64,000 bases of DNA, from positions 62,001 to 126,000 of the forward strand of contig JAGBCB010000015.1 in assembly GCA_017938145.1 (NCBI GenBank), given 5' to 3'. Both the position numbers and the translations under genes were made by a program. The DNA is from Lachnospiraceae bacterium. Lineage in GTDB: Bacteria > Bacillota > Clostridia > Lachnospirales > Lachnospiraceae. Each line of letters begins with the position of its first letter. Position 1 is the stretch's first letter. The notes below the pieces were generated by a model, which worked only from the letters and a program-made list of their open reading frames with translations, did not search any database and was not told the origin of the DNA. Of this stretch, positions 1-7,882 are shown in pieces.

Positions 1-1751
1 CGGTTGGTCGGTACATTTTCCAGACGGCCCACCGGTTCTCCGTTCACAAAGCCCACCGCAACTTCTGTTTTTGCATTATATGTAATTACATAATGATACC
101 ATGTGTTTTCGCGGAACTGGCAGGATGCAATATCGTACCAGCCGTTTACTACGGTAGCATCTCGCAGACGGCAGCAGGAATTGCCCTCCCACGCATACGG
201 AACAATACTGCAGAAGCCGCTCTCAAATTTAACAAACAATGCAGAAGTCCAGGCCGTTACCGACTTCGGACGAATCCACATGGAAATGGTAAAACTGTCG
301 CTGACAATGATATCGTTTGGCAGGACCACAATATTTTCTTCCTGGCCGCCTCCCGGAAAATACAGGGAACTGCTGTCGGAGAAAATACCCTGGGCAAAAT
401 AAAGACCCTGACCGGTAATTTGGCCTTCCATGCTTCCGTCTTCCGATACCAGCGTTCCGTTTAACCGGAAGGTGTGATTGTCCTTTGCATTGCCGATATA
501 GCCTTCCGCAAATTCATAGAATTCGCTGACCGGCATCGGCTTGGCATAGAAAAAGCCCTGGGCAATCTGACAGCCGCAGCTGATGACAAAGTTCACCTGC
601 TCTTTGGTTTCGATACCTTCGGTTACCACGTCCATTTTTAAATCCTTACACATGGTAATAATGTTACGGAGTACGGTTTTACCTCTGGCATCATTGGTGG
701 AGGACTGTAAAAAGCCTCTGTCGATTTTAATGGTATCTACCGGCAAATCCTTTAATAAATATAATGCAGAGAATCCGGAACCGAAATCATCGATGGATAC
801 CAGAAATCCCTTTTCTTTTAATTTGGATACTACGGCAATTAATTCATCACTGTCTTTTACAAAGGTACTCTCCGTAATTTCCATTTCCAATTCCGGAAGT
901 TCCACTTCGTACCGCTTTGCAATGGCTTCCAGACGCTCCGGAAAGACTCTGTCATACAGATGCAGACGGGACATATTTACCGATACCGGAATATGCTCAT
1001 ACTTGGTACCCTTCCAGGATGCCTTTAACTTACAAACTTCTTCATAAATATGTAAATCCAGTTTGGTAATAAAACCGTTTTTCTCGAATAAATCAATGTA
1101 AACCTTTGGCGGGCGTATTCCCTCTACCGGATGTACCCAGCGGGACAATGCCTCTACGCCGTAAAGTTCGGAAGTAACCATGTTGATCTTTGGCTGAAGA
1201 TAAATTTGGAAATCGCCGTTCTGCATAGCCTCTTCCATTTCCTTCTCCAGCTTCCGGTTTACTTCCAAAATGGAATCCAGTTCACTATATAACGAATAGC
1301 GGTTTTTTCCGCTCATTTTTGCCTGGTACATGGCATTGTCGCACTTTTCCAAAATATCGTCCAACGGCTGTGTAACCGCTTGGTCGCGGATAACACCTAC
1401 ACTTAAAGAAACCAGGGAAAGCACGTCTTTTCTGAAATCCATTTTCTTAAAGTCCACAAGCAGCTGCTCCACAAGCCCCGGCACCTGGTTTGTCGGCATA
1501 ATTCCATCCATCAGGATAACAAACTCGTCGCCACCCAAACGGGCCACAAATCCAAAATCCTTTCCCTGAAGAAAATTTGCAATGCATACCAATAGCTGGT
1601 CACCCATATTATGACCATGGATATCATTTGCTTTTTTAAAATTGTCTACATCCAGAAACATGGCATGAATCTTCATGTCCTGCGGCAGTCCCAGATAATA
1701 TTGATATAAGCTTCTGCGATTTGGTAAATTGGTTAAATAATCTCTTTCCAT
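1..1751 (-). CDS. GGDEF-EAL cyclic-di-GMP protein with C-terminal LamG-like domain (partial)
   Basis: This protein probably makes or degrades cyclic-di-GMP in the cytoplasm. The frame is open to the left edge, so the C-terminus is missing. It starts directly at the DYLTNLPNRR motif of a GGDEF domain, with no upstream signal peptide, membrane segment or sensor. An intact RLGGDEF lies near residues 70-76. An EAL domain follows, with VEAL near residue 200 and DDFGSG and DTIKIDRGF further on. From about residue 430 the sequence changes to a LamG/jellyroll-like pattern (SFTISMWIRPKS; NTWYHYVITYN; VGFVNGEPVG). LamG domains are usually extracellular carbohydrate-binding modules, so their place behind a soluble EAL domain is odd. 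The start is the ATG at 1751. A consensus promoter lies 44 bp upstream. The GGDEF and EAL calls are firm; the LamG call is by pattern. Confidence 0.85.
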   Translation of the reverse strand, partial: MERDYLTNLPNRRSLYQYYLGLPQDMKIHAMFLDVDNFKKANDIHGHNMGDQLLVCIANFLQGKDFGFVARLGGDEFVILMDGIMPTNQVPGLVEQLLVDFKKMDFRKDVLSLVSLSVGVIRDQAVTQPLDDILEKCDNAMYQAKMSGKNRYSLYSELDSILEVNRKLEKEMEEAMQNGDFQIYLQPKINMVTSELYGVEALSRWVHPVEGIRPPKVYIDLFEKNGFITKLDLHIYEEVCKLKASWKGTKYEHIPVSVNMSRLHLYDRVFPERLEAIAKRYEVELPELEMEITESTFVKDSDELIAVVSKLKEKGFLVSIDDFGSGFSALYLLKDLPVDTIKIDRGFLQSSTNDARGKTVLRNIITMCKDLKMDVVTEGIETKEQVNFVISCGCQIAQGFFYAKPMPVSEFYEFAEGYIGNAKDNHTFRLNGTLVSEDGSMEGQITGQGLYFAQGIFSDSSSLYFPGGGQEENIVVLPNDIIVSDSFTISMWIRPKSVTAWTSALFVKFESGFCSIVPYAWEGNSCCRLRDATVVNGWYDIASCQFRENTWYHYVITYNAKTEVAVGFVNGEPVGRLENVPTN

Positions 1752-1794
1752 ATGTTCTCTCCCAATAGAAAAAACGTATTTTATCTCATTCTCA

Positions 1795-1823
1795 ATTTTA
1801 CCGTAGAACGCAGAATATGTCAA
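1795..1823 (-). promoter_or_regulatory. Sigma-A promoter for the GGDEF-EAL gene
   Basis: Reading the minus strand, TTGACA (1818-1823) is followed after 17 bp by TAAAAT (1795-1800). This is a near-perfect vegetative promoter 44 bp upstream of the ATG at 1751. Confidence 0.75.
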
Positions 1824-1848
1824 TAAACGTTCATATCCCTGCTTTTTG

Positions 1849-1877
1849 TTGACATTTTATATCATAAATTGTAAAAT
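1849..1877 (+). promoter_or_regulatory. Sigma-A promoter for the 1923-3986 lipoprotein
   Basis: TTGACA (1849-1854), a 17-bp spacer and TAAAAT (1872-1877) precede the lipoprotein ATG at 1923, which also has an AAGGAGG ribosome-binding site. It is divergent from the promoter at 1795-1823, with only 25 bp between the two -35 boxes. Confidence 0.75.
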
Positions 1878-1922
1878 ACTTTATGGCTTTACTTTAAAAA
1901 AGAGTTAAGGAGGAAACAAATT

Positions 1923-3986
1923 ATGAAAAGAAAATTATTACTTCTGTTTCTTTTACTGACCATGGTTTTTGCCATAGGTTGTAATAAGGAAAATAAAAAT
2001 CCTGAGCCTACACCGACACCGGTTCCGACTTCCACACCTACACCAACACCGGTTCCTGTCAACCTGGCAAAGGATAATTTAGAAAAATTTCTGACAGAAT
2101 ATGATAAGCTGATGGCACTGGATCCGAACAGCCGGTACGACCTTACCAAGGGCGTCGGCTACGATATGACCATAGATTTATCTGTGGGTCAGCAGATACT
2201 GGACCTTCTGGGCGTTACCGGTTTAGACACCATCCGGCTTAACGGCTCTGTTGATATGAAGGATTCCATTTCTATGGACATGGGCTTATTCTTAAATTCT
2301 TCGGAAATTATCAATGCGGTTATGTACATGACCGATAACAAGATGATTCTTAATTTACCGAAATACTCTTCTGCCTATGCGGAAGAATCTTTAGAGGAAG
2401 CATTAAACGAAGCCGGCTATACTGATTTGGAAAGCCTGAATCTTGGCAATACCATGCAGCTTTCCGCAGAAATCAATAACATGCTGCGCAGCCATCTGGC
2501 AGACCTGATTGCCTGCTTCAAAGAGGTTGACATCACTCCAAAGTCCTCCATCGGTACCGGCGATTATGTCATGACCGGCGACAAGCACACTGTGACTGCT
2601 GCTTCCAAAGATATTCTTGTTGTATTAAAAGCCTTCGAAGCAGACATGGAAAAATACTACGGCGAACTTGATTTTGGTTTATCCGATTTGGACACATCCG
2701 AAGTTCCTACCCTGTACCTTGACTACTACACAGACGAAAAGGGTAACTTTGCATGGGCATACCGTACCGACGAAGCTCCGGAAGACCAGATTGTTCTCAT
2801 CAATACCAACCTTGGTTTCTGCCTGTATAAGCTGGAAGACGGCGTAACAACCCCGGGTATGACCTCTATCAAATCCACCGAAAACACCGGTGTGATTTAC
2901 CTGTACTTTAACGAAGAAGAATTGGCTGAGGGCGAACTTGCCGAGCCAATGGGTACCATCGACTATGAATACAGTGATAACGTTATTCATGCCGACATTT
3001 TAGTTGACACAATCGAAGCTACCCTGGATTATTCTACTAAAAACGATATCATTGCCTATGAATTAACATTGGTTATGGATGGACTGTCCTTTGTATTTGA
3101 AGAAACAGCCACCAAAGAAAATGCGAAAGCAACCATGACCCTGGCATCCTACGGCATCAAATATGCTACTATCGATATCAACATGACATTCCGTGACTAC
3201 ATGGAAAAGAGTGTACCAACAAACACGGTTGATCTGGAAACCTGGGCTGCCGGACTTGACCTGGAAGCGCTGACCAACGACCTTACCCAGTTAATGACCG
3301 ACTATCCGTTCCTTGCCGCTTTATTTGGCTCTGAAGAAGAGGACGATGGTTATGATGATTGGGAAGGCGAAGAATGGAGCGACGGCAACGAAACACAGAG
3401 AACCGAACCGTTTGTACTTCCTGAAGGCTACACCGACGACTTTATGCACATGACCGGTTGGAACGTAGATGCCGACGGTTATGTTGATTTTGAACCGCTG
3501 GAAAGCGAAGTACTTGCTGCCGGCAAGCCATCCACCGGTTACGACAGACTTGCTGTTTCCGAAGATCAGACTCAGCAGTTATTCCTCATCGCAGAAAAAG
3601 CTGTAAAGAATTATGAAAAGTCCTCTTACCCATATTACTGGGTATGGGGCAGTGCAGAATATCAGGATATAGCAAGTTATTATTCCAATTCCGTGGAATT
3701 CGCTAATCCGGATAACTGGGATGACAGCGTTTCCTATATCTTCGATGCAGTATCCGGTGACTTTATCGGTGCGGATATTTACAACCCATCCAAGGACGAA
3801 GCACTCCGCATTGCCAATGAAATTTATAAAGTTCTTGGCGGCACCTACACCATTACCGATACCATGGCAGAAGAAGGCACCTACGACGCAGATGCCGGTT
3901 TCTCCTTCTACGGTTATGATGCAGCCCAGTACGGAGATTCTTACTACAACATCAGTATCAACGTTTATAATGACGATTGGGAATGA
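1923..3986 (+). CDS. Large secreted lipoprotein with PT-rich linker, unknown function
   Basis: The N-terminus is a lipoprotein signal (KRKLLLLFLLL, lipobox AIGC with Cys20), so the protein should be anchored on the outer face of the membrane. A proline/threonine-rich spacer (about residues 27-45) follows. Residues ~50-450 hold repeated beta-strand-like stretches such as SISMDMGLFL and MYMTDNKMIL, loosely like LolA/LppX lipid-binding folds; that is inference only. A very acidic linker (EEEDDGYDDWEGEEW, near residue 480) leads to a C-terminal domain rich in Tyr, Asp and Trp. The RBS is AAGGAGG. The gene has its own promoter and a strong terminator, so it is probably monocistronic. I do not recognise a defined family. 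Confidence 0.85.
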   Translation: MKRKLLLLFLLLTMVFAIGCNKENKNPEPTPTPVPTSTPTPTPVPVNLAKDNLEKFLTEYDKLMALDPNSRYDLTKGVGYDMTIDLSVGQQILDLLGVTGLDTIRLNGSVDMKDSISMDMGLFLNSSEIINAVMYMTDNKMILNLPKYSSAYAEESLEEALNEAGYTDLESLNLGNTMQLSAEINNMLRSHLADLIACFKEVDITPKSSIGTGDYVMTGDKHTVTAASKDILVVLKAFEADMEKYYGELDFGLSDLDTSEVPTLYLDYYTDEKGNFAWAYRTDEAPEDQIVLINTNLGFCLYKLEDGVTTPGMTSIKSTENTGVIYLYFNEEELAEGELAEPMGTIDYEYSDNVIHADILVDTIEATLDYSTKNDIIAYELTLVMDGLSFVFEETATKENAKATMTLASYGIKYATIDINMTFRDYMEKSVPTNTVDLETWAAGLDLEALTNDLTQLMTDYPFLAALFGSEEEDDGYDDWEGEEWSDGNETQRTEPFVLPEGYTDDFMHMTGWNVDADGYVDFEPLESEVLAAGKPSTGYDRLAVSEDQTQQLFLIAEKAVKNYEKSSYPYYWVWGSAEYQDIASYYSNSVEFANPDNWDDSVSYIFDAVSGDFIGADIYNPSKDEALRIANEIYKVLGGTYTITDTMAEEGTYDADAGFSFYGYDAAQYGDSYYNISINVYNDDWE

Positions 3987-3997
3987 TAAAAAAATAA

Positions 3998-4030
3998 GCC
4001 CCGCAGCAAATTCGCTGCGGGGCATTTTTT
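3998..4030. terminator. Bidirectional rho-independent terminator
   Basis: The stem GCCCCGCAGC / GCTGCGGGGC (3998-4007, 4014-4023) has a 6-nt loop and T-runs on both sides (ATTTTTT to the right; TTATTTTTT read on the minus strand). It ends the lipoprotein on the plus strand and the rpsF-ssb-rpsR operon on the minus strand. Confidence 0.9.
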
Positions 4031-4044
4031 GTACCTCTTATTGA

Positions 4045-4320
4045 TTAGTCTAAAGAGTAAGGCATGAGTGCTACGTGACGTGCTCTCTTAACTGCTACTG
4101 TTAAAGCTCTCTGATGCTTTGCGCAGTTACCTGTGATTCTGCGAGGAAGGATCTTACCTCTCTCGGATACGTATCTCTTTAACTTGTTAACATCCTTATA
4201 ATCGATACCTGCGTTTGTCTTGTCTGCACAGAAAACGCAAACTTTCTTTCTTCTACGAACAACGCGTCTCTTCATAGGAGCGTCTGTTCTTTCAGGCTTA
4301 TCTGTTTTTGTCATAGCCAT
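4045..4320 (-). CDS. rpsR: Ribosomal protein bS18
   Basis: bS18 binds bS6 in the platform of the small ribosomal subunit. The protein has the basic N-terminus [12 protein letters not shown], a Cys pair (VCVFC) as in zinc-binding forms, and the conserved core [23 protein letters not shown] place the start at the ATG at 4320 (MAMTKTDK, 91 aa), because a full AAGGAGG lies 8 nt before it; a start at 4341 would add seven residues with no ribosome site. It is the last gene of rpsF-ssb-rpsR, the usual order in Firmicutes. Confidence 0.97.
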   Translation of the reverse strand: MAMTKTDKPERTDAPMKRRVVRRRKKVCVFCADKTNAGIDYKDVNKLKRYVSERGKILPRRITGNCAKHQRALTVAVKRARHVALMPYSLD

Positions 4321-4355
4321 GGTTATTACCTCCTTATCCAATCGACTGTTCCATT

Positions 4356-4808
4356 TTAATTAAATGGTAATTCTTCGTCTATTCCGTCCGGAATATTCAT
4401 GAATCCATCACCTGCTGCACTTGGTGCCGGTCTCTGAGGAGCCTGATAGGAATAGTTGCTATCGCCACCACTCTGTGCATTCTTGCTCTCTGCGAATTCG
4501 ATGTCGTCTAACACAACGTCTGTTGTGTAAACCTTCTGACCGTCTTTGTTTGTGTAGCTTCCTGTTTGGATTCTGCCGGTTACAGCAACCTTCGTGCCCT
4601 GTCTTAAATACTTTTCTGCAAACTCTGCCTGTCTGCCGAAGCATACGCAGCCGATGAAGTCTGCATTCTGCTGGTCTGCGCCATCCTGACGACGACCGCG
4701 TCTGTCAACAGCAAGAGTAAATCTTGCGATTGCCATGTTGTCTCCGCTCTGGGAGTAACTGATGTTAGGGTCACGAGTGAGTCTACCCATTAAGATAACT
4801 CTGTTCAT
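4356..4808 (-). CDS. ssb: Single-stranded DNA-binding protein
   Basis: SSB coats single-stranded DNA in replication and repair and recruits partners through its acidic tail. The OB-fold starts at [16 protein letters not shown], with the typical [10 protein letters not shown] strand and the [29 protein letters not shown] core. A Gln/Pro/Ser-rich linker and the DEELPFN acidic tip complete the protein at 150 aa, a normal length. It lies between rpsF (15 nt upstream) and rpsR (35 nt downstream), so it is co-regulated with the S6/S18 pair. Confidence 0.97.
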   Translation of the reverse strand: MNRVILMGRLTRDPNISYSQSGDNMAIARFTLAVDRRGRRQDGADQQNADFIGCVCFGRQAEFAEKYLRQGTKVAVTGRIQTGSYTNKDGQKVYTTDVVLDDIEFAESKNAQSGGDSNYSYQAPQRPAPSAAGDGFMNIPDGIDEELPFN

Positions 4809-4823
4809 TAGGAATCCCTCCTA

Positions 4824-5114
4824 TTATTCTGCATCCCGTCTAACGCATAAGAATCTGATGACATTGTCCATAATGCGAACTCTCTTCTCAACTTCCGCTG
4901 GAACTGTAGCATCAGCATCGAACTGAATGAAGAAGTAGTATCCTTCTTTCATCTTCTGAATTTCGTAAGCAAGTCTCTTCTTACCCTGATCTTCAACGTT
5001 TGTTACAACGCCACCGAATCTGGTAATGTACTTCTGAGCCTTCTCGACTGTAGCAGTCTTTACGTCATCCTCAACTTTTGCACTAACAACTAACGCTAAT
5101 TCATACTGGTTCAT
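4824..5114 (-). CDS. rpsF: Ribosomal protein bS6
   Basis: bS6 is the partner of bS18 on the 30S platform. The 96-aa protein begins MNQYELALVVSAKVEDD and holds the family strand-helix pattern (RFGGVVTNVEDQGKKRLAYEI; GYYFFIQFDA; NVIRFLCVRRD). It is first in the operon and is driven by a consensus promoter 80 bp upstream. Its leader can form alternative hairpins that may serve in S6:S18 autoregulation (described separately). Confidence 0.96.
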   Translation of the reverse strand: MNQYELALVVSAKVEDDVKTATVEKAQKYITRFGGVVTNVEDQGKKRLAYEIQKMKEGYYFFIQFDADATVPAEVEKRVRIMDNVIRFLCVRRDAE

Positions 5115-5146
5115 AGTTGTGTTGCACCTCCTTTTGGTCTCTGGCC

Positions 5147-5170
5147 CTCTTCCTTGAAGAGAGCAAGGAA
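5147..5170 (-). promoter_or_regulatory. rpsF leader hairpins, candidate S6:S18 autoregulatory element
   Basis: The rpsF leader RNA can pair TTCCTTG (5170-5164) with CAAGGAA (5156-5150), or instead CTCTTC (5161-5156) with GAAGAG (5152-5147). The two hairpins share bases and exclude each other. In many bacteria an S6:S18 complex binds the rpsF leader; whether this is that element is inference. Confidence 0.4.
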
Positions 5171-5193
5171 AAATTTACTCGTCACGAAACAAA

Positions 5194-5222
5194 ATTTTAC
5201 CATAAAAAAAGTGGCTTGTCAA
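5194..5222 (-). promoter_or_regulatory. Sigma-A promoter of rpsF-ssb-rpsR
   Basis: TTGACA (5217-5222), a 17-bp spacer and TAAAAT (5194-5199) are read on the minus strand. The -35 box lies inside the loop of the terminator of the preceding gene. Confidence 0.8.
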
Positions 5223-5233
5223 CCACTTTTTCT
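5206..5233 (-). terminator. Terminator of the DUF951-DUF6171 unit, overlapping the rpsF promoter
   Basis: On the minus strand AAAAAGTGG and CCACTTTTT form a 9-bp stem around an 8-nt loop (TTGACAAG), followed by T residues. It lies just after the DUF6171 gene and its loop contains the rpsF -35 box. Confidence 0.65.
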
Positions 5234-5258
5234 TTACATTTCCTGTTTTTATGCAGGC

Positions 5259-5522
5259 TCACCATTTTTTATGCACCGCCGGGCAATAATTGGTATTTAC
5301 CGCCGCCCGCATTTCCACATAGCAGCCGCAGACACCGCACATGCCGTTCATGAGGCTGTCGCACTCTGTGCAGATGCCAAGACGCGTTTCATATTCTTCC
5401 TGCGGGGTTTTTATATCCTCATCGATACGGGCAATATACTCCTGCATGGTACGGAACAGGTCTCCTTCATCAAAATCCCGTATCAGACATTTTTTACAAA
5501 ATCTCCAGTCTTCTTTTTCCAT
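5259..5522 (-). CDS. DUF6171-like small cysteine-rich protein
   Basis: This is an 87-aa protein with cysteine pairs RFCKKCL, GICTECD and MCGVCGC plus a late Cys, which suggests one or two bound zinc ions. It contains no catalytic motif that I recognise. It resembles the DUF6171 family of Lachnospiraceae, whose function is unknown. It follows the DUF951 gene by 30 nt on the same strand, so the two are probably one transcription unit, ended by the hairpin at 5206-5233. Confidence 0.7.
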   Translation of the reverse strand: MEKEDWRFCKKCLIRDFDEGDLFRTMQEYIARIDEDIKTPQEEYETRLGICTECDSLMNGMCGVCGCYVEMRAAVNTNYCPAVHKKW

Positions 5523-5552
5523 ATGTACTCTCTTTCAAAGCAATGCGGGGTA

Positions 5553-5756
5553 TTATTCTGCGCTTTCGTTTACCCTGCCGTCCATATTTATCTGGCGGAT
5601 GTTTTTTTCCACCTGCTTGCGGGGAATCATCACCTGATGGTCACAGCCCCTACACTTTAAGCGGAAGTCCATTCCTGCACGGAGCACTTCCCATTCCTTG
5701 CTGCCGCAAGGATGCTGCTTTTTTAAGGTTACAACATCTCCTACCTGAATATCCAT
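5553..5756 (-). CDS. DUF951 family protein
   Basis: This 67-aa protein matches the DUF951 pattern: QVGDVVTLKKQHPCGSKEWEVLR, then FRLKCRGCDHQVMIPRKQVEKN. The PCGS and CxxC cysteines look like a zinc ribbon, and the beta-rich fold suggests nucleic-acid binding. The family is widespread in Firmicutes and has no settled function. Its length is normal. Confidence 0.85.
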   Translation of the reverse strand: MDIQVGDVVTLKKQHPCGSKEWEVLRAGMDFRLKCRGCDHQVMIPRKQVEKNIRQINMDGRVNESAE

Positions 5757-5890
5757 GACAAATCCTCTTTTCTATCAAACAAATACTGTCGGTGTTTTTA
5801 CCATTCTACCCCATAATCCATGGAACATGCAAGCAAAATCTGCGAATTTTACTGCTTCCCTATTCTTTCGTAAAATTTTATAAAAACCCC

Positions 5891-5919
5891 TTGCATTATT
5901 AAAACATATGTTGTAGTAT
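5891..5919 (+). promoter_or_regulatory. Promoter for the hemolysin III gene
   Basis: TTGCAT (5891-5896), a 17-bp spacer and TAGTAT (5914-5919). The transcribed leader then has a perfect 8-bp inverted repeat, ATGTAGTT (5933-5940) / AACTACAT (5946-5953), which could be an operator or a leader hairpin. Confidence 0.5.
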
Positions 5920-6029
5920 TAAATTACAATTCATGTAGTTTTAAGAACTACATATAATGTTATAAATAACTTTGTCTTGTTTTTCATATACTACAAACCA
6001 AACTAACTAATCTTAAGGAGGAACAACTT

Positions 6030-6698
6030 ATGTCAAAAGAAACCCTGCAGCAAAATCTTACCCATCCAAAGGACCCGGGCAGTGCCCTGACCCATTTTAT
6101 CGGCGTTATTATGGTAGTACTCGCTGCCCTGCCGTTGCTTTCCCGGGCTATACAGGGCGAACATCCGGTATACATTGTTTCCCTGTGCATTTTTGCTGTC
6201 AGCATGTTTTTATTATATTCTGCCAGCACGCTTTACCACACGTTTAACCTTTCGGAAAAAGTAAACCGCCGTTTAAAGAAGCTGGACCATATTATGATTT
6301 ATGTTCTGATTGCCGGCTCCTACACACCGGTATGCCTGATTACTTTAAAGGGTGCCAGCGGCACGTCCCTGTTTCTTCTTGTCTGGGGTGTGGCTCTGCT
6401 TGGCATTCTTCAATGTATATTCTTTATTAACTGTCCGAAGTGGGTATCTTCCCTGCTTTATATTGCCATGGGCTGGCTGTGTGTTTTTTCCTTCGGCGAT
6501 ATTGTAGAACTGTTAAATAAAGACGCCTTCTGCTGGCTGCTTGCCGGCGGCATCATTTATACCATCGGCGGCATTATTTACGCCTGCAAATTTCCGGTGT
6601 TCAACCGCCTGCACAAAAATTTCGGTTCCCACGAAATTTTCCACTGCTTCGTTTTAGCCGGAAGTATGTGTCACTTTGTTACTATGTACTGCATATAA
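6030..6698 (+). CDS. trhA: Hemolysin III / PAQR family membrane protein
   Basis: The protein has about seven membrane segments and the conserved residues of the hemolysin III (TrhA/YqfA) branch of the PAQR superfamily: ALTHFIGV, SASTLYHTF with a conserved Ser and His, KKLDHIMIYVLIAGSYTP, and the C-terminal SHEIFHCFVLAGSMCHF. The Ser, Asp and three His residues form the zinc hydrolase-like site of the superfamily. Bacterial members are linked to membrane energetics and homeostasis; lysis is not a proven native role. Length is 222 aa (normal), and AAGGAGG precedes the ATG. It appears monocistronic. Confidence 0.93.
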   Translation: MSKETLQQNLTHPKDPGSALTHFIGVIMVVLAALPLLSRAIQGEHPVYIVSLCIFAVSMFLLYSASTLYHTFNLSEKVNRRLKKLDHIMIYVLIAGSYTPVCLITLKGASGTSLFLLVWGVALLGILQCIFFINCPKWVSSLLYIAMGWLCVFSFGDIVELLNKDAFCWLLAGGIIYTIGGIIYACKFPVFNRLHKNFGSHEIFHCFVLAGSMCHFVTMYCI

Positions 6699-6759
6699 TA
6701 AATCAGAAGCCGGTACATAGATAATCGCTCCTTGATTCTTCTTTGTTCAACCAAAAAAT

Positions 6760-6837
6760 AAAGCGGTCGGCCTCCTCACACATACCCACTGTGCTGCATG
6801 CAGCAACTGATACCGTACCGGCTATACCGACCGCTTT
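6760..6837 (-). terminator. Long-stem terminator-like element
   Basis: Eleven-base perfect arms AAAGCGGTCGG (6760-6770) and CCGACCGCTTT (6827-6837) enclose about 56 nt that contain the palindrome TGCTGCATGCAGCA. On the minus strand the right-hand arm is followed by ATTTTTTGG, so it can terminate the SpoIIQ-like gene, whose stop is 9 nt away. The large structured loop is unusual. Confidence 0.6.
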
Positions 6838-6845
6838 CACATATT

Positions 6846-7748
6846 TTACTGTTCTTCTTTTAACAATTCTGTCGGGTCAACACTTGTTTCCCTTTCCAGT
6901 ACTTTAAAATAAAGATTCGGACCTTCCACTACGTAGTATCTGGTTGGCTCTGCCACAGTACCGATACATTCACCGGCCTCTAACACATCGCCTTCCTTTA
7001 AGTCGGTTACATTCAGCTGACCGTATACCAGGCTTGTATCATTTCCAAGCGCCAGTGTTACGGTAGTACCGGTGCGGACATCCTCTTCGATGGAAGTAAC
7101 CACGCCCTTGGCTGCGGCCTTAACCTCAGTACCCACTGCAGAAGAAAGCACAATGGCCTCACTGGTGGAAAACTGGTCTAAGGTCTGATAAAACACACCA
7201 TGGTCCGGGCTGTAAGGAATAATTACCTGACCGGAAATCGGCCAAAGAAGACCTGCGGACTTATCAAAGTTTAACTGCTCCGCAATAAGTGCCGGGCTTA
7301 AAACCTCTGTCGGTTTTTCGGTTTCATCGGGAATGTCAGCCACCTGACTTGGGTCCTGCACTTCCGGTTTCTGAGTGTCGTCCGGATTTTCTGCCACATC
7401 GCTAGGATCCTTCACTTCCGGTTTCTGGGTGTCCTCCGGATTTTCTGCCACCTGGCCCGGGTCCTGCACTTCCGGATTTTGGGTATCCTCCGGATTTTCT
7501 GCCACCTGACCCGGATCCTGCACTTCCGGCTGATTTTCATCGCCATCCGCCACCTGGGTATCGCCCGGTTCATCGGTTTTGTTTAAATCCACCAGATTGT
7601 TTGGTGTATCGTCCTCCTCATTTCCTCCTATGCTTAATGCGCCCACAGTTGCAATTGCCGTAATACAGAAAATCGCCACGCCAAACAGTGCACGCTTTCT
7701 GAAAACTTCACTTATCTTCACATTAACCCCTGCCTTTCTTTTTATCAT
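6846..7748 (-). CDS. spoIIQ: SpoIIQ-like degenerate LytM (M23) protein with tandem repeats
   Basis: It has one N-terminal membrane anchor (ALFGVAIFCITAIATVGAL), then an acidic spacer of about 110 residues built from four 17-residue repeats of the type PEVQDPGQVAENPEDTQ, then a LytM domain. The phrase YSPDHGVFYQTLDQF and the following core match SpoIIQ, the forespore protein that bridges to SpoIIIAH during engulfment. The zinc/catalytic motifs of M23 enzymes are absent: VYGQL stands where active enzymes have Y-x-HL, so it is probably structural. The listed ATG has a poorly spaced ribosome site; a GTG at 7721 (VKISEVF), 5 nt after AGGGG, is a likely true start. Confidence 0.75.
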   Translation of the reverse strand: MIKRKAGVNVKISEVFRKRALFGVAIFCITAIATVGALSIGGNEEDDTPNNLVDLNKTDEPGDTQVADGDENQPEVQDPGQVAENPEDTQNPEVQDPGQVAENPEDTQKPEVKDPSDVAENPDDTQKPEVQDPSQVADIPDETEKPTEVLSPALIAEQLNFDKSAGLLWPISGQVIIPYSPDHGVFYQTLDQFSTSEAIVLSSAVGTEVKAAAKGVVTSIEEDVRTGTTVTLALGNDTSLVYGQLNVTDLKEGDVLEAGECIGTVAEPTRYYVVEGPNLYFKVLERETSVDPTELLKEEQ

Positions 7749-7820
7749 TCAGTTTTAGTTTCTCCGAATGAAAAAGTTTTATACAGGGGATTTTAATTTT
7801 AAATTATTTAAAAATAAAAA

Positions 7821-7843
7821 GGAGAAGGTCTTAAACCTTCTCC
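7821..7843 (-). terminator. Terminator of the DUF6465 gene
   Basis: Stem GGAGAAGG (7821-7828) / CCTTCTCC (7836-7843); on the minus strand it is followed by TTTTTATTTTT. It ends the 65-aa gene at 7883. Confidence 0.85.
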
Positions 7844-7882
7844 CTAAAATTTCTGTCTGATTCTGTTCCGTCTGTTTTACAA

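Noticed and set aside
93..1569. Several plus-strand open frames opposite the GGDEF-EAL gene
   Set aside because: They are shadows of the long minus-strand frame; none has a ribosome site or a recognisable protein pattern.
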